Counted from the stretch's first letter, positions 1 to 5,823 are shown. The stretch is 6,272 nucleotides of DNA from an uncultured bacterium (GCA_903911455.1 CAIWDQ010000543.1:1-6272); one strand, 5' to 3'. A program made the numbers and translations. Notes: a model not told the origin generated them from the letters alone.

Positions 1-686
1 GAAGATGCAATTGCAATGCTTGCTATGTATAGTTTTACTCCTTTTATGTTTAATAATAAACTACCACAAGCCTCAATTGTCGCACCTGTGGTGATAACAT
101 CGTCTACTAATAAGATGTTTTTACCTATAAGACTATCAGAATTCACTAAGCTAAATATTTCTTTTACATTTTCCCATCTTTTAAAACGTGATTTCTTTGT
201 TTGTGTTTCTGAAGAGTAGGTTCTGATCAAAGATAAATTATCAACAGGCTTATTCATACTTAATGATAAACCTTTGGCAAAGATATTACTTTGGTTAAAG
301 CCACGTTTCTTTTCCTTTTTGGGATGAAGAGGTACCGGTATTATTACATCAATATTTCTAAAGATATCTGAATTGATTAAATCATACCCATAAATCTTAC
401 CAAGGAAAATACCTATTTCTTTATTCCCTTTATATTTTAATTGATGAATCATATTTTGTACATTCCCTTCCTTAGTAAAATAATATAATGCTGCTGCTGA
501 TTCAATATTCATTCTTCCCCAGAAAGTTTTGCTTACTGGATTATCTTTATACTTATGAAAATTTGTTTTAGGTAAATGCAACAAACATGAGGTGCATATT
601 ATATTTTCATTCCTTAATAATACGTCTCCACAGGCAACACATATCTTAGGATATATTAGTGAAATAAAATCATTTATATATGACAT
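1..686 (-). CDS. ComF family phosphoribosyltransferase-like protein (3' end cut off)
   Basis: Reading the reverse strand from ATG at 686-684 gives 228 residues with no stop before the window edge. An N-terminal Cys4 zinc-ribbon-like module is formed by C16-x2-C19 and C31-x2-C34. A type I phosphoribosyltransferase fold follows: residues 79-87 (MIHQLKYKG), IIPVPLHP around 117-124, RGFNQS near 131-136, and the PRPP-binding loop VDDVITTGAT at 194-203. This order of zinc ribbon, P-V-P and RGFNQ motifs, then the PRPP loop, is characteristic of ComF/ComFC proteins. These are linked to DNA uptake and recombination in competent bacteria, but their substrate is not settled. The frame ends in the expected late strand (IASIAIAS), so only a few C-terminal residues should be missing. 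It is transcribed divergently from the coiled-coil gene at 793. I found no clear TAnnTTTG box for it in the intergenic region. The family call is secure; a role in competence here is only inferred. Confidence 0.93.
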   Translation of the reverse strand, partial: MSYINDFISLIYPKICVACGDVLLRNENIICTSCLLHLPKTNFHKYKDNPVSKTFWGRMNIESAAALYYFTKEGNVQNMIHQLKYKGNKEIGIFLGKIYGYDLINSDIFRNIDVIIPVPLHPKKEKKRGFNQSNIFAKGLSLSMNKPVDNLSLIRTYSSETQTKKSRFKRWENVKEIFSLVNSDSLIGKNILLVDDVITTGATIEACGSLLLNIKGVKLYIASIAIAS

Positions 687-707
687 AAAGAATATTTTTA
701 TTATTAA

Positions 708-738
708 TTCGTTACTTAATTTAAAAAAACTAATTTTG
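708..738 (+). promoter_or_regulatory. Bacteroidetes-type promoter for the coiled-coil gene
   Basis: TAATTTTG at 731-738 is a perfect match to the Bacteroidetes -7 consensus TAnnTTTG. Exactly 19 bases upstream lies TTCG (708-711), a one-mismatch match to the -33 element TTTG. The transcript would start near 744-746 and leave an A-rich leader of about 48 bases before ATG 793, with no Shine-Dalgarno sequence, as is usual in this phylum. The element lies in the 106-bp divergent region shared with the ComF-family gene. Confidence 0.55.
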
Positions 739-792
739 CAGTAAATTTAGTCATTATAATTAAGGCGTCAACAATAAAAAATAATTGAATCA

Positions 793-1707
793 ATGTCAGA
801 AAACGATAATCAAATCAAGAAATACAGAAGAATAATAACAGGTCTTTTGGTTATTATTGCTGTTTTAATAGTTTTACTTATTGTACAGAGCAATCGTGTA
901 AGTACTATCTATGTTCAAAAAGCAGAAGGTTTAGCTAAGAATAGTGAATTGCAGAGAGAGTTAGATTCTTTGCTTAATGAGCACAAACATATTAAGATGG
1001 AATATGGTTCTTTGTCTGATAAATTATCTCAAAAAGACAGTGTTATTCTTGCTAATGCCAGCGAAATACAGAAATTAATTGGTATGCAGGCTGATTATGG
1101 CCGAACTAAACGTAAACTAGAGTTACTTAGAAACATCGCTAAGGAATATGTTACCAGATTAGACTCTTTATATACTGTTAACAGACTACTTACAAACGAG
1201 AATATCAAAATTAAAAAAGATATAAGGAATGAAAAAGAGATTAGTTCTTCGTTAGCTAAGGATAAAGATGTGCTTGCTGAAAAAGTTAACCTTGCATCAC
1301 AACTTAAAGCTTACAATATTAAAGCAGGTACTGCCAAACTTCGTTCTGGAGGTAAAAAAGAGGTGGAAACTGATAAAGCTAAGAAAGTTGAACGCGTAAA
1401 TATTTGTTTTACTCTCAGCGAAAATAAGATTGCTGGCGCTGGTGCCAAGACTATTTACATACGCATTGCTCGTCCTGACAATGTTATTGTTTGCGAAGGC
1501 AAAGATGATAAATATTCTTTCGATTATCAAGGTCAAAGAATACAGTTTTCGATGAAAAAAGAAATAGAATATAGTAATAAAGCTCAAGATATTTGCTTAT
1601 CATGGAACAAAAAAGATGATAAATCTCCAGCGATGGTCGGCAAGTACAATGTTTCTCTTTTTGTTGATGGGTACGAAATAGGACAGACTCAGTTTGAGTT
1701 GAAATAA
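793..1707 (+). CDS. Membrane-anchored coiled-coil protein of unknown function
   Basis: The 304-residue product has a short basic N-terminus (KKYRR at 9-13) and one hydrophobic segment at about 14-31. It is then strongly charged and heptad-like to about residue 175, with many L/I-x6 spacings and many E, K, S and N residues. After a Lys-rich linker (about 180-198) comes a C-terminal domain (about 199-304) that looks beta-rich, with alternating strands such as VNICFTL, TIYIRIARP, KYNVSLFVDG and TQFELK. The positive-inside rule suggests a single-pass inner-membrane protein with the coiled coil and C-terminal domain in the periplasm. I do not recognise a named family; such proteins are often mislabelled SMC-like because of the coiled coil. 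It is monocistronic: its own promoter (708-738) lies before it and a terminator (1728-1769) after it. It neighbours the DUF5103 Plug-type gene, so an envelope role is plausible but inferred. ATG 793 is chosen because it precedes the membrane segment and follows a promoter at suitable distance. Confidence 0.85.
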   Translation: MSENDNQIKKYRRIITGLLVIIAVLIVLLIVQSNRVSTIYVQKAEGLAKNSELQRELDSLLNEHKHIKMEYGSLSDKLSQKDSVILANASEIQKLIGMQADYGRTKRKLELLRNIAKEYVTRLDSLYTVNRLLTNENIKIKKDIRNEKEISSSLAKDKDVLAEKVNLASQLKAYNIKAGTAKLRSGGKKEVETDKAKKVERVNICFTLSENKIAGAGAKTIYIRIARPDNVIVCEGKDDKYSFDYQGQRIQFSMKKEIEYSNKAQDICLSWNKKDDKSPAMVGKYNVSLFVDGYEIGQTQFELK

Positions 1708-1727
1708 CATAATGTTTTGAACAAAAT

Positions 1728-1769
1728 AAACCCCGGTATGTATATAATTCATGTCCGGGGTTTGTTTTA
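1728..1769 (+). terminator. Rho-independent terminator after the coiled-coil gene
   Basis: AAACCCCGG (1728-1736) pairs perfectly with CCGGGGTTT (1755-1763), and ATG/CAT (1738-1740 with 1750-1752) can extend the stem across a small internal loop. The run TTTGTTTTA follows. It lies 20 bases after the TAA of the coiled-coil gene and about 55 bases before the DUF5103 gene, so the two genes are probably separate transcription units. Confidence 0.88.
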
Positions 1770-1805
1770 TAGATAATAATCTCATTTATTTGCGTAACTT
1801 ATTAA

Positions 1806-1813
1806 TGATTTTG
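1806..1813 (+). promoter_or_regulatory. Weak candidate -7 box for the DUF5103 gene
   Basis: TGATTTTG differs from TAnnTTTG at one position. It is the best candidate in the short interval between the upstream terminator and ATG 1825. The nearest TTTG (1789-1792) is only 13 bases upstream instead of about 19, so the -33 element is poor. It would leave a very short leader. Confidence 0.3.
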
Positions 1814-1824
1814 AAACTTCTATT

Positions 1825-3219
1825 ATGAAAACTATAAATAATTATACAGGTTTTCTTCTTATTGTTTTGTTAGTTGTGATGTCGGCTTGTGCGCCGAAGA
1901 TTACATCTAATCAAACTAACAAAATAATGGGACAAGTTATCAAAGATAGTATTGCTACTACTAAACAAGTTGAGAAAGAAAAGCCCGTTGAAGAATATTA
2001 TCAACCGGATTATTTACGCAACGAGGATTATATTTACGATACTAACATCCATACAATATTATTATATAAGACAGGTTTTATTTTATCGCAACCAATTATT
2101 AAGCTTAGCTCTGACGAAACGATTGATCTCTCGTTTGATGATTTTGATATGGATGTGAAGAAGTATAAATACACATTTCTTCAGTGCGATGCCAGATGGC
2201 AGCCTTCTTTATTGCAGCAAGTGCAGTATATTGATGGCTTTATGGATGATTATGTTAATGAATACAAGTCTTCTTTCAACACCATACAGAGTTATGTGCA
2301 TTATTCTATGACTTTTCCGAAGCAGACTATGAAGCTTACCAAGTCGGGTAATTATATACTAAAAGTTTTTATGGAAGGTAAAGAACAGCAACCGGTTTTT
2401 ACCAAACGTTTTATGGTTTTAGAACAAAAAGTGGATGTAAGAGGCAAGATTAAGGATGCTACTATGCTTCAGGATCGAAAGTATAAGCAGGAAGTTGATT
2501 TTACATTGCTCACCGGAGAGTATCAGGTCACTAATCCTTCGCAAAACTTAACTGTTATTCTTTGTCAGAACGGTAGGCAGGACAATGCAATCAGAAATCT
2601 TAAACCTCATCTGGTTAAGGGTTCGGAACTTGTGTACGATTATCAGGAAGAAAATGTTTTTAATGGGGGTAATGAGTTCAGAAACTTTGATATTAAGAGT
2701 TTGAGGTATAATTCTGAAAGGATTTATCATATTGGTTACGACAATCATTACAATCATGTGGTGCTGCTTCCGGATTTATCACGACAGTTTAAGTTTTATA
2801 AAACAGATCAGGATATTAATGGCCGAAAAGCTATACATGCCGACGATGTTAAGGACATAGATATTGAAGCCGATTATACTTTAGTGCATTTTACTTTGCC
2901 TTTTGAAGCGCCCCTAACTGATGGAAACCTGTATATTATGGGAGCCATCACAGATTGGCAGTTTACAAAGGAAGGGATGCTGAAATATAACTATAAGGAT
3001 CATAATTATGAAACCACTTTATTGTTAAAGCAAGGGTATTATAACTATCAGTATGTGTTTCTTAAGAATGGAAGCACGGTTGGTGACGAAACATTTATAG
3101 AAGGCAATCATGCTGAAACCGAGAACGACTTTTTTATCTTTGTTTACAATCGCGAAAGCGGTGAACTCTATGATAAACTCGTCGGTTATCAACAATTTAA
3201 TTCCTTACTCAACAGGTAA
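1825..3219 (+). CDS. DUF5103 / type IX secretion Plug-type lipoprotein
   Basis: The 464-residue protein begins with a lipoprotein signal peptide: lysine at 2, a hydrophobic core at 10-18, then MSAC with the lipidated Cys at 22. A polar linker leads into the DUF5103 domain. Hallmarks are YKYTFLQCDARWQPS (114-128), QYIDGF (134-139), SFNTIQSYVHY (150-160), SGNYILKVF (174-182) and GGNEFRNFD (281-289). A C-terminal beta-sandwich (about 350-453) resembles glycogen-binding E-set domains: NLYIMGAITDW, LLLKQGYYNYQYVF (399-412) and EGNHAETEND (426-435). Length and layout fit full-length family members. The Plug protein of Flavobacterium johnsoniae closes the periplasmic end of the SprA translocon. DUF5103 homologues are also widespread in Bacteroidales, so an active type IX system cannot be assumed. 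The gene has its own terminator and does not share an operon with tilS. Family membership is secure; the exact role is inferred. Confidence 0.92.
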   Translation: MKTINNYTGFLLIVLLVVMSACAPKITSNQTNKIMGQVIKDSIATTKQVEKEKPVEEYYQPDYLRNEDYIYDTNIHTILLYKTGFILSQPIIKLSSDETIDLSFDDFDMDVKKYKYTFLQCDARWQPSLLQQVQYIDGFMDDYVNEYKSSFNTIQSYVHYSMTFPKQTMKLTKSGNYILKVFMEGKEQQPVFTKRFMVLEQKVDVRGKIKDATMLQDRKYKQEVDFTLLTGEYQVTNPSQNLTVILCQNGRQDNAIRNLKPHLVKGSELVYDYQEENVFNGGNEFRNFDIKSLRYNSERIYHIGYDNHYNHVVLLPDLSRQFKFYKTDQDINGRKAIHADDVKDIDIEADYTLVHFTLPFEAPLTDGNLYIMGAITDWQFTKEGMLKYNYKDHNYETTLLLKQGYYNYQYVFLKNGSTVGDETFIEGNHAETENDFFIFVYNRESGELYDKLVGYQQFNSLLNR

Positions 3220-3259
3220 GTGGAAGAAGTACTTGGAGTGCCTTGAGTTATAATATAAG

Positions 3260-3299
3260 AAAAGGTTCGTTTCTATTGAAGCGGGCCTTTTTTTATTTT
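3260..3299 (+). terminator. Rho-independent terminator after the DUF5103 gene
   Basis: Fourteen consecutive pairs join 3260-3273 (AAAAGGTTCGTTTC) with 3278-3291 (GAAGCGGGCCTTTT), including three G-T wobbles, around a TATT loop. A T-rich tail follows. The hairpin begins 41 bases after the stop codon. The left flank is A-rich, so read from the other strand it also ends in a U-rich run. It may therefore work in both directions and stop any leftward transcript from the repeat array. Confidence 0.9.
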
Positions 3300-3386
3300 G
3301 ATAAAGATATTACATTTCATATAAACTGATTTCAGAAAGATCTATCATGAATATAATGAACTTTCAAAATATAAGTTTTTCCTTTC

Positions 3387-3596
3387 AGCAAAAAGCATCT
3401 AAAAGTTAGCAAAAAGTAGCTTTTTCTTAGCAGGCAAATACTATTTCTTAGCAAATAGATACTCCCTGACAGCAAATAGTATCTTTTTGATGGCAGACAA
3501 ACTCTACATGACAGCAAGAAGTATCTTTTTGATAGCAAATAGAGTCTCCATGACAGCAATTAAAGTCTCCATGATAGCAAATAGATAGAATATGCT
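3387..3596. repeat. Degenerate tandem array, ten units with strict 21-bp period
   Basis: Units start at 3387, 3408, 3429, 3450, 3471, 3492, 3513, 3534, 3555 and 3576 with no insertion or deletion between them. Nearly every unit opens with AGCAAA or a close variant (AGCAAATAG in units 4, 5, 8 and 10; GGCAGACAA in unit 6). The second half is of two types: TATCTTTTTGAT (units 5 and 7) and CTCTxCATGAC or GTCTCCATGAY (units 6, 8 and 9). Pairs 5+6 and 7+8 therefore form a higher-order 42-bp repeat. The first three units and the last are the most diverged. Minisatellite-like growth by duplication followed by drift fits this pattern. Units directly abut without unique spacers, so it is not a CRISPR array. 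The period equals seven codons and two helical turns. Function is unknown. Confidence 0.88.
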
Positions 3597-3612
3597 ACGA
3601 TGGAGACTTTTT
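3562..3612 (+). terminator. Hairpin with T-tail at the right edge of the 21-bp array
   Basis: AAAGTCTCCAT (3562-3572) is a perfect 11-bp inverted match to ATGGAGACTTT (3600-3610). Inside a 2x2 mismatch, TAGCA (3575-3579) pairs with TGCTA (3593-3597), leaving a 13-base loop. The right arm runs into TTTTT (3608-3612). The left arm belongs to repeat units 9 and 10, while most of the right arm lies just outside the array. It has the form of an intrinsic terminator and would separate transcripts entering from the array from tilS. The large loop and the absence of a gene directly upstream keep the call tentative. Confidence 0.45.
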
Positions 3613-3637
3613 AAAAAGCGTTAAGAACTTATAAATC

Positions 3638-3645
3638 CAAACTTA
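3638..3645 (-). promoter_or_regulatory. Possible leftward -7 box facing the repeat array
   Basis: On the reverse strand this reads TAAGTTTG, a perfect TAnnTTTG match, and it would drive transcription leftward through the 21-bp array. No TTTG lies at the expected -33 distance. A match by chance is quite possible in such AT-rich DNA, so confidence is low. Confidence 0.2.
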
Positions 3646-3652
3646 AGCATTT

Positions 3653-3673
3653 ATAATTCATAATTCATAATTT
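3653..3673. repeat. Three tandem 7-bp AT repeats upstream of tilS
   Basis: ATAATTC occurs twice and then ATAATTT, back to back, followed by ATTTATTT. They sit where the -33 element of the tilS promoter would be expected, which may explain why no clear TTTG is visible there. They could act as an AT-rich upstream promoter element or be simple-sequence noise. Confidence 0.45.
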
Positions 3674-3682
3674 ATTTATTTG

Positions 3683-3690
3683 TATTTTTG
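3683..3690 (+). promoter_or_regulatory. -7 box of the tilS promoter
   Basis: TATTTTTG is a perfect TAnnTTTG match that ends four bases before ATG 3695. The expected start of transcription would fall within a few bases of the start codon, implying a leaderless or near-leaderless tilS mRNA. The -33 element is not recognisable. The upstream in-frame TTG at 3680 would overlap this box, which argues against it as the translation start. Confidence 0.5.
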
Positions 3691-3694
3691 CAAA

Positions 3695-5023
3695 ATGTTA
3701 AAACCATTTAAACTATACATAGCAAAGCAGAAGTTATTTTCCCGTAAGGATAAGATACTCCTGGCAGTTAGCGCAGGTATTGATTCGGTTGTGATGTGCG
3801 ATTTGTTTTATCAGGCTAAACTAAACTTTGGTATTGCTCATTGCAATTTCTCTTTAAGAGGCGATGAATCTGAAGGTGATGAAGCTTTTGTTAAAGAACT
3901 TGCTGATAAATATAATGTCCCTTTTCATTTTGTTAAATTTGATACAAATGAAATAGCTCAACAAGATGGTATCTCTATTCAAATGGCTGCCCGTCAGCTT
4001 AGATACGACTGGTTTGATACTCTTCTTAACGATTACGAATATAGCTTTGTTGCCACAGCTCATCATCAGAATGATCAGACCGAGACTTTCTTTATTAACT
4101 TGATGAGAGGCACAGGTATTGCGGGTTTGCACGGCATCTTACCTAAACAAAATAAAGTAATTCGACCTTTGTTGTTTGCTAAGCGCGATGATATTGTTAA
4201 TTATGTTAAAGAAAACAATATAACTTACAGGGAAGACAGTTCTAATATCTTAAATAAATATCAAAGGAATCTTTTAAGAAATCAAATCATGCCTTTGTTT
4301 AGAGAAATGAAGCCCGACTTTGATGATATAATGACTGCAAACATTGAGCGTATTGCCGAGGCTGAGGTTATCTTTAACGAGATGATTGAGCAGAAAAAGA
4401 AGATCGCCCTTAAGGAGGAAAAGGATGTAACGCTCATATCTATAGCTGCTTTAAGAGAGTTAGATGCTGTCGGCACTTATTTGTTTCATTTTCTTTTGCC
4501 TTTTAATTATAATTCAGATATTATTCCTGATATCGTAAAGTCGCTTGATGATATTCCGGGCAAACAATTTTATTCGCCTACCCATCGCCTTATCAGAGAC
4601 AGGGAGTATCTGATAATTACAAAGATCAATGAGACCGATACTGATTGCCCTTTGATTTATATTAATGAAAATACAACTCAGGTTAATTCGCCTATTAATA
4701 TTAGCTTTGAAACAATATTTGACACCAAATTCTTAAAGATATCTACTGATAAAAACTTAGCTCATATTGATTATGATAAACTAAAGTTCCCGCTTATTAT
4801 TCGCAAATGGACTATTGGTGATTATTTTTATCCTTTAGGGATGGAAAATAAAAAGAAGCTGAGCGATTTCTTTATCAACCAAAAGCTTTCGTTGCATCAA
4901 AAAGAAAACACATGGTTGCTGTGTTCTGGGCATGATATTGTGTGGATTATAGGGATGAGGATCGACAATAGATTCCGTATTACTACCCAAACAAATACCA
5001 TTTATAAAATAGAACTTTCATGA
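3695..5023 (+). CDS. tilS: tRNA(Ile)-lysidine synthetase TilS
   Basis: TilS attaches lysine to C34 of the CAU-anticodon tRNA-Ile, using ATP. This makes lysidine, so the tRNA reads AUA and is charged with isoleucine; the enzyme is cytoplasmic and usually essential. The 442-residue product has the N-type ATP pyrophosphatase domain: P-loop SAGIDS (26-31, usually SGGxDS), HCNFSLRGDES (49-59), ATAHHQNDQTET (120-131), RGTGIAGLHGI (138-148), RPLL (157-160) and the YQRNLLRNQIMP segment (189-200). A helical middle region follows, then the TilS C-terminal tRNA-binding domain (about 365-442) with RKWTIGDYFYPLGM, KKLSDFF and the IVWIIGMRIDNRF stretch. Length suits the two-domain family. ATG 3695 is preferred over TTG 3680, which would add five residues and overlap the -7 box. 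The gene overlaps the next by ATGA, suggesting translational coupling. The Ala replacing the first Gly of the P-loop is the only visible oddity. Confidence 0.97.
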   Translation: MLKPFKLYIAKQKLFSRKDKILLAVSAGIDSVVMCDLFYQAKLNFGIAHCNFSLRGDESEGDEAFVKELADKYNVPFHFVKFDTNEIAQQDGISIQMAARQLRYDWFDTLLNDYEYSFVATAHHQNDQTETFFINLMRGTGIAGLHGILPKQNKVIRPLLFAKRDDIVNYVKENNITYREDSSNILNKYQRNLLRNQIMPLFREMKPDFDDIMTANIERIAEAEVIFNEMIEQKKKIALKEEKDVTLISIAALRELDAVGTYLFHFLLPFNYNSDIIPDIVKSLDDIPGKQFYSPTHRLIRDREYLIITKINETDTDCPLIYINENTTQVNSPINISFETIFDTKFLKISTDKNLAHIDYDKLKFPLIIRKWTIGDYFYPLGMENKKKLSDFFINQKLSLHQKENTWLLCSGHDIVWIIGMRIDNRFRITTQTNTIYKIELS

Positions 5024-5787
5024 GAAGATTAATAACAATAATAATGATGCTTTTTATCTTTGTTTCATGCAAAAATAATAAGCAAGGAGATTTAAAGTCA
5101 GCATTTATAATTGATGGCAAACTTAGTAATGCATCCGGCAAACAAGTCCTTTTGCAGAAACTTACTATTAATGATTTAATAAGTATTGATTCGGCTGTTT
5201 TAAAGAATGATGGTGCCTTTAGTTTTAATGTGAAGACGAATGAAGCCGGCATCTATCTTCTTAAGAAAGACGAAAACTCTTATATAACTATTATTGCTGA
5301 TAAAGGCGAACATATTATGTTTGAATGTGATTATGATAAGTTTAATAAAGCTTATTCTGTAAAAGGTTCGCAGGGTTCTGAACAGATTTGTAAACTTAAT
5401 GATCATCTTCAAAAGAATCTTCTGGTACTTGATTCTTTAGGGAGAGTTTGGAATGTAGCTAAGAATGATGCAAATCGTTTGCAGATTAAAGCTGATATTG
5501 ACTCATGTTATTTCAGAACTGTGAGAGAGCAAAGGGAGTTTCAGCTTGATTTTATAAATAAGAATTCTTCTTCTTTTGCAGCAATGATTGCTTTGTATAT
5601 TGGCTTGGACAGAACTCAAATCATAAATCAGGAAAAAGATTTTAATTTGTTTGAGAAGGTAAGAAAAGATATTCTAGCTAAGTATCCCGCCAACTCTCAG
5701 GCTATTGAGCTTGATAAAAGGATTAAGCAGATGAAGATGCTCAGGGTTGAAAAGAATATTATTGATGAGCGTAATTCAAAAAAATAA
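5020..5787 (+). CDS. DUF4369 domain lipoprotein without a thioredoxin domain
   Basis: The 255-residue protein has a lipoprotein signal peptide (RR at 2-3, hydrophobic core at 4-15, lipobox FVSC with Cys at 17). A DUF4369 domain follows at about 28-120, recognisable from the strand pattern FIIDGKLSNASGKQVLLQKL, the IDSAVLKNDGAFSFNV stretch and the VKGSQGSE end. The rest (about 125-255) is helical and charged, resembling the linker that in many Bacteroidetes proteins joins DUF4369 to a TlpA/ResA thioredoxin domain. Here the protein stops at that point, with no CxxC and no thioredoxin fold. The following 36 bp lead straight into lpxH, so no frameshifted remnant is visible. The ATG lies inside the tilS stop (ATGA), indicating co-expression with tilS. 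Periplasmic or outer-membrane attachment is expected. The function of DUF4369 alone is unknown, so a redox role should not be assumed. Confidence 0.85.
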   Translation: MRRLITIIMMLFIFVSCKNNKQGDLKSAFIIDGKLSNASGKQVLLQKLTINDLISIDSAVLKNDGAFSFNVKTNEAGIYLLKKDENSYITIIADKGEHIMFECDYDKFNKAYSVKGSQGSEQICKLNDHLQKNLLVLDSLGRVWNVAKNDANRLQIKADIDSCYFRTVREQREFQLDFINKNSSSFAAMIALYIGLDRTQIINQEKDFNLFEKVRKDILAKYPANSQAIELDKRIKQMKMLRVEKNIIDERNSKK

Positions 5788-5789
5788 AG

Positions 5790-5797
5790 TATTTTTG
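5790..5797 (+). promoter_or_regulatory. -7 box for a possible lpxH promoter
   Basis: TATTTTTG matches TAnnTTTG perfectly and begins two bases after the stop codon of the DUF4369 gene. Transcription would start near 5803-5805, about 20 bases before the lpxH start. No -33 TTTG is visible at the right spacing, since that position falls inside coding sequence. It may give lpxH transcription in addition to read-through from tilS. Confidence 0.42.
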
Positions 5798-5823
5798 CTA
5801 CACATTCTTTAAATAAAGATTAA

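Larger units (their letters stand above)
3220..3694. other. Gene-free interval between the DUF5103 gene and tilS
   Basis: This stretch of about 475 bp holds, in order: the terminator of the DUF5103 gene (3260-3299), about 85 bp of featureless AT-rich DNA, a degenerate 21-bp tandem array (3387-3596), a terminator-like hairpin overlapping the array's right end (3562-3612), a perfect palindrome CTTTTTAAAAAG (3607-3618), a short run of 7-bp repeats (3653-3673) and the tilS -7 box (3683-3690). No convincing conventional gene is present. Both strands of the array are open in one frame, but that follows from its period being a multiple of three. Confidence 0.75.

Noticed and set aside
16..219. Forward-strand 67-codon open frame at the left edge
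   Set aside because: It lies opposite the conserved PRPP-binding end of the ComF-family gene and shows no recognisable features of its own.
687..792. Promoter for the ComF-family gene on the reverse strand
   Set aside because: No TAnnTTTG match with an acceptable spacing to a -33 element was found on that strand; only imperfect stretches such as TAGTTTTT occur.
3332..3559. Reverse-strand 75-codon open frame in the repeat array as a real gene
   Set aside because: It starts at TTG, consists almost wholly of the 21-bp repeat, and its openness follows from the period being a multiple of three. Kept as a finding, not listed as a gene.
3387..3596. CRISPR array
   Set aside because: The 21-bp units abut directly with no unique spacers, the units are too degenerate, and no cas genes are nearby.
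3680..3694. TTG 3680 as the tilS start codon
   Set aside because: It would add YFCK before the natural Met and would start upstream of and overlap the -7 box; ATG 3695 gives the usual TilS N-terminus.
5760..5823. Frameshifted thioredoxin-domain remnant after the DUF4369 protein
   Set aside because: Only 36 bp separate the stop from lpxH, and no CxxC or thioredoxin-like coding is visible in the gap in any frame.
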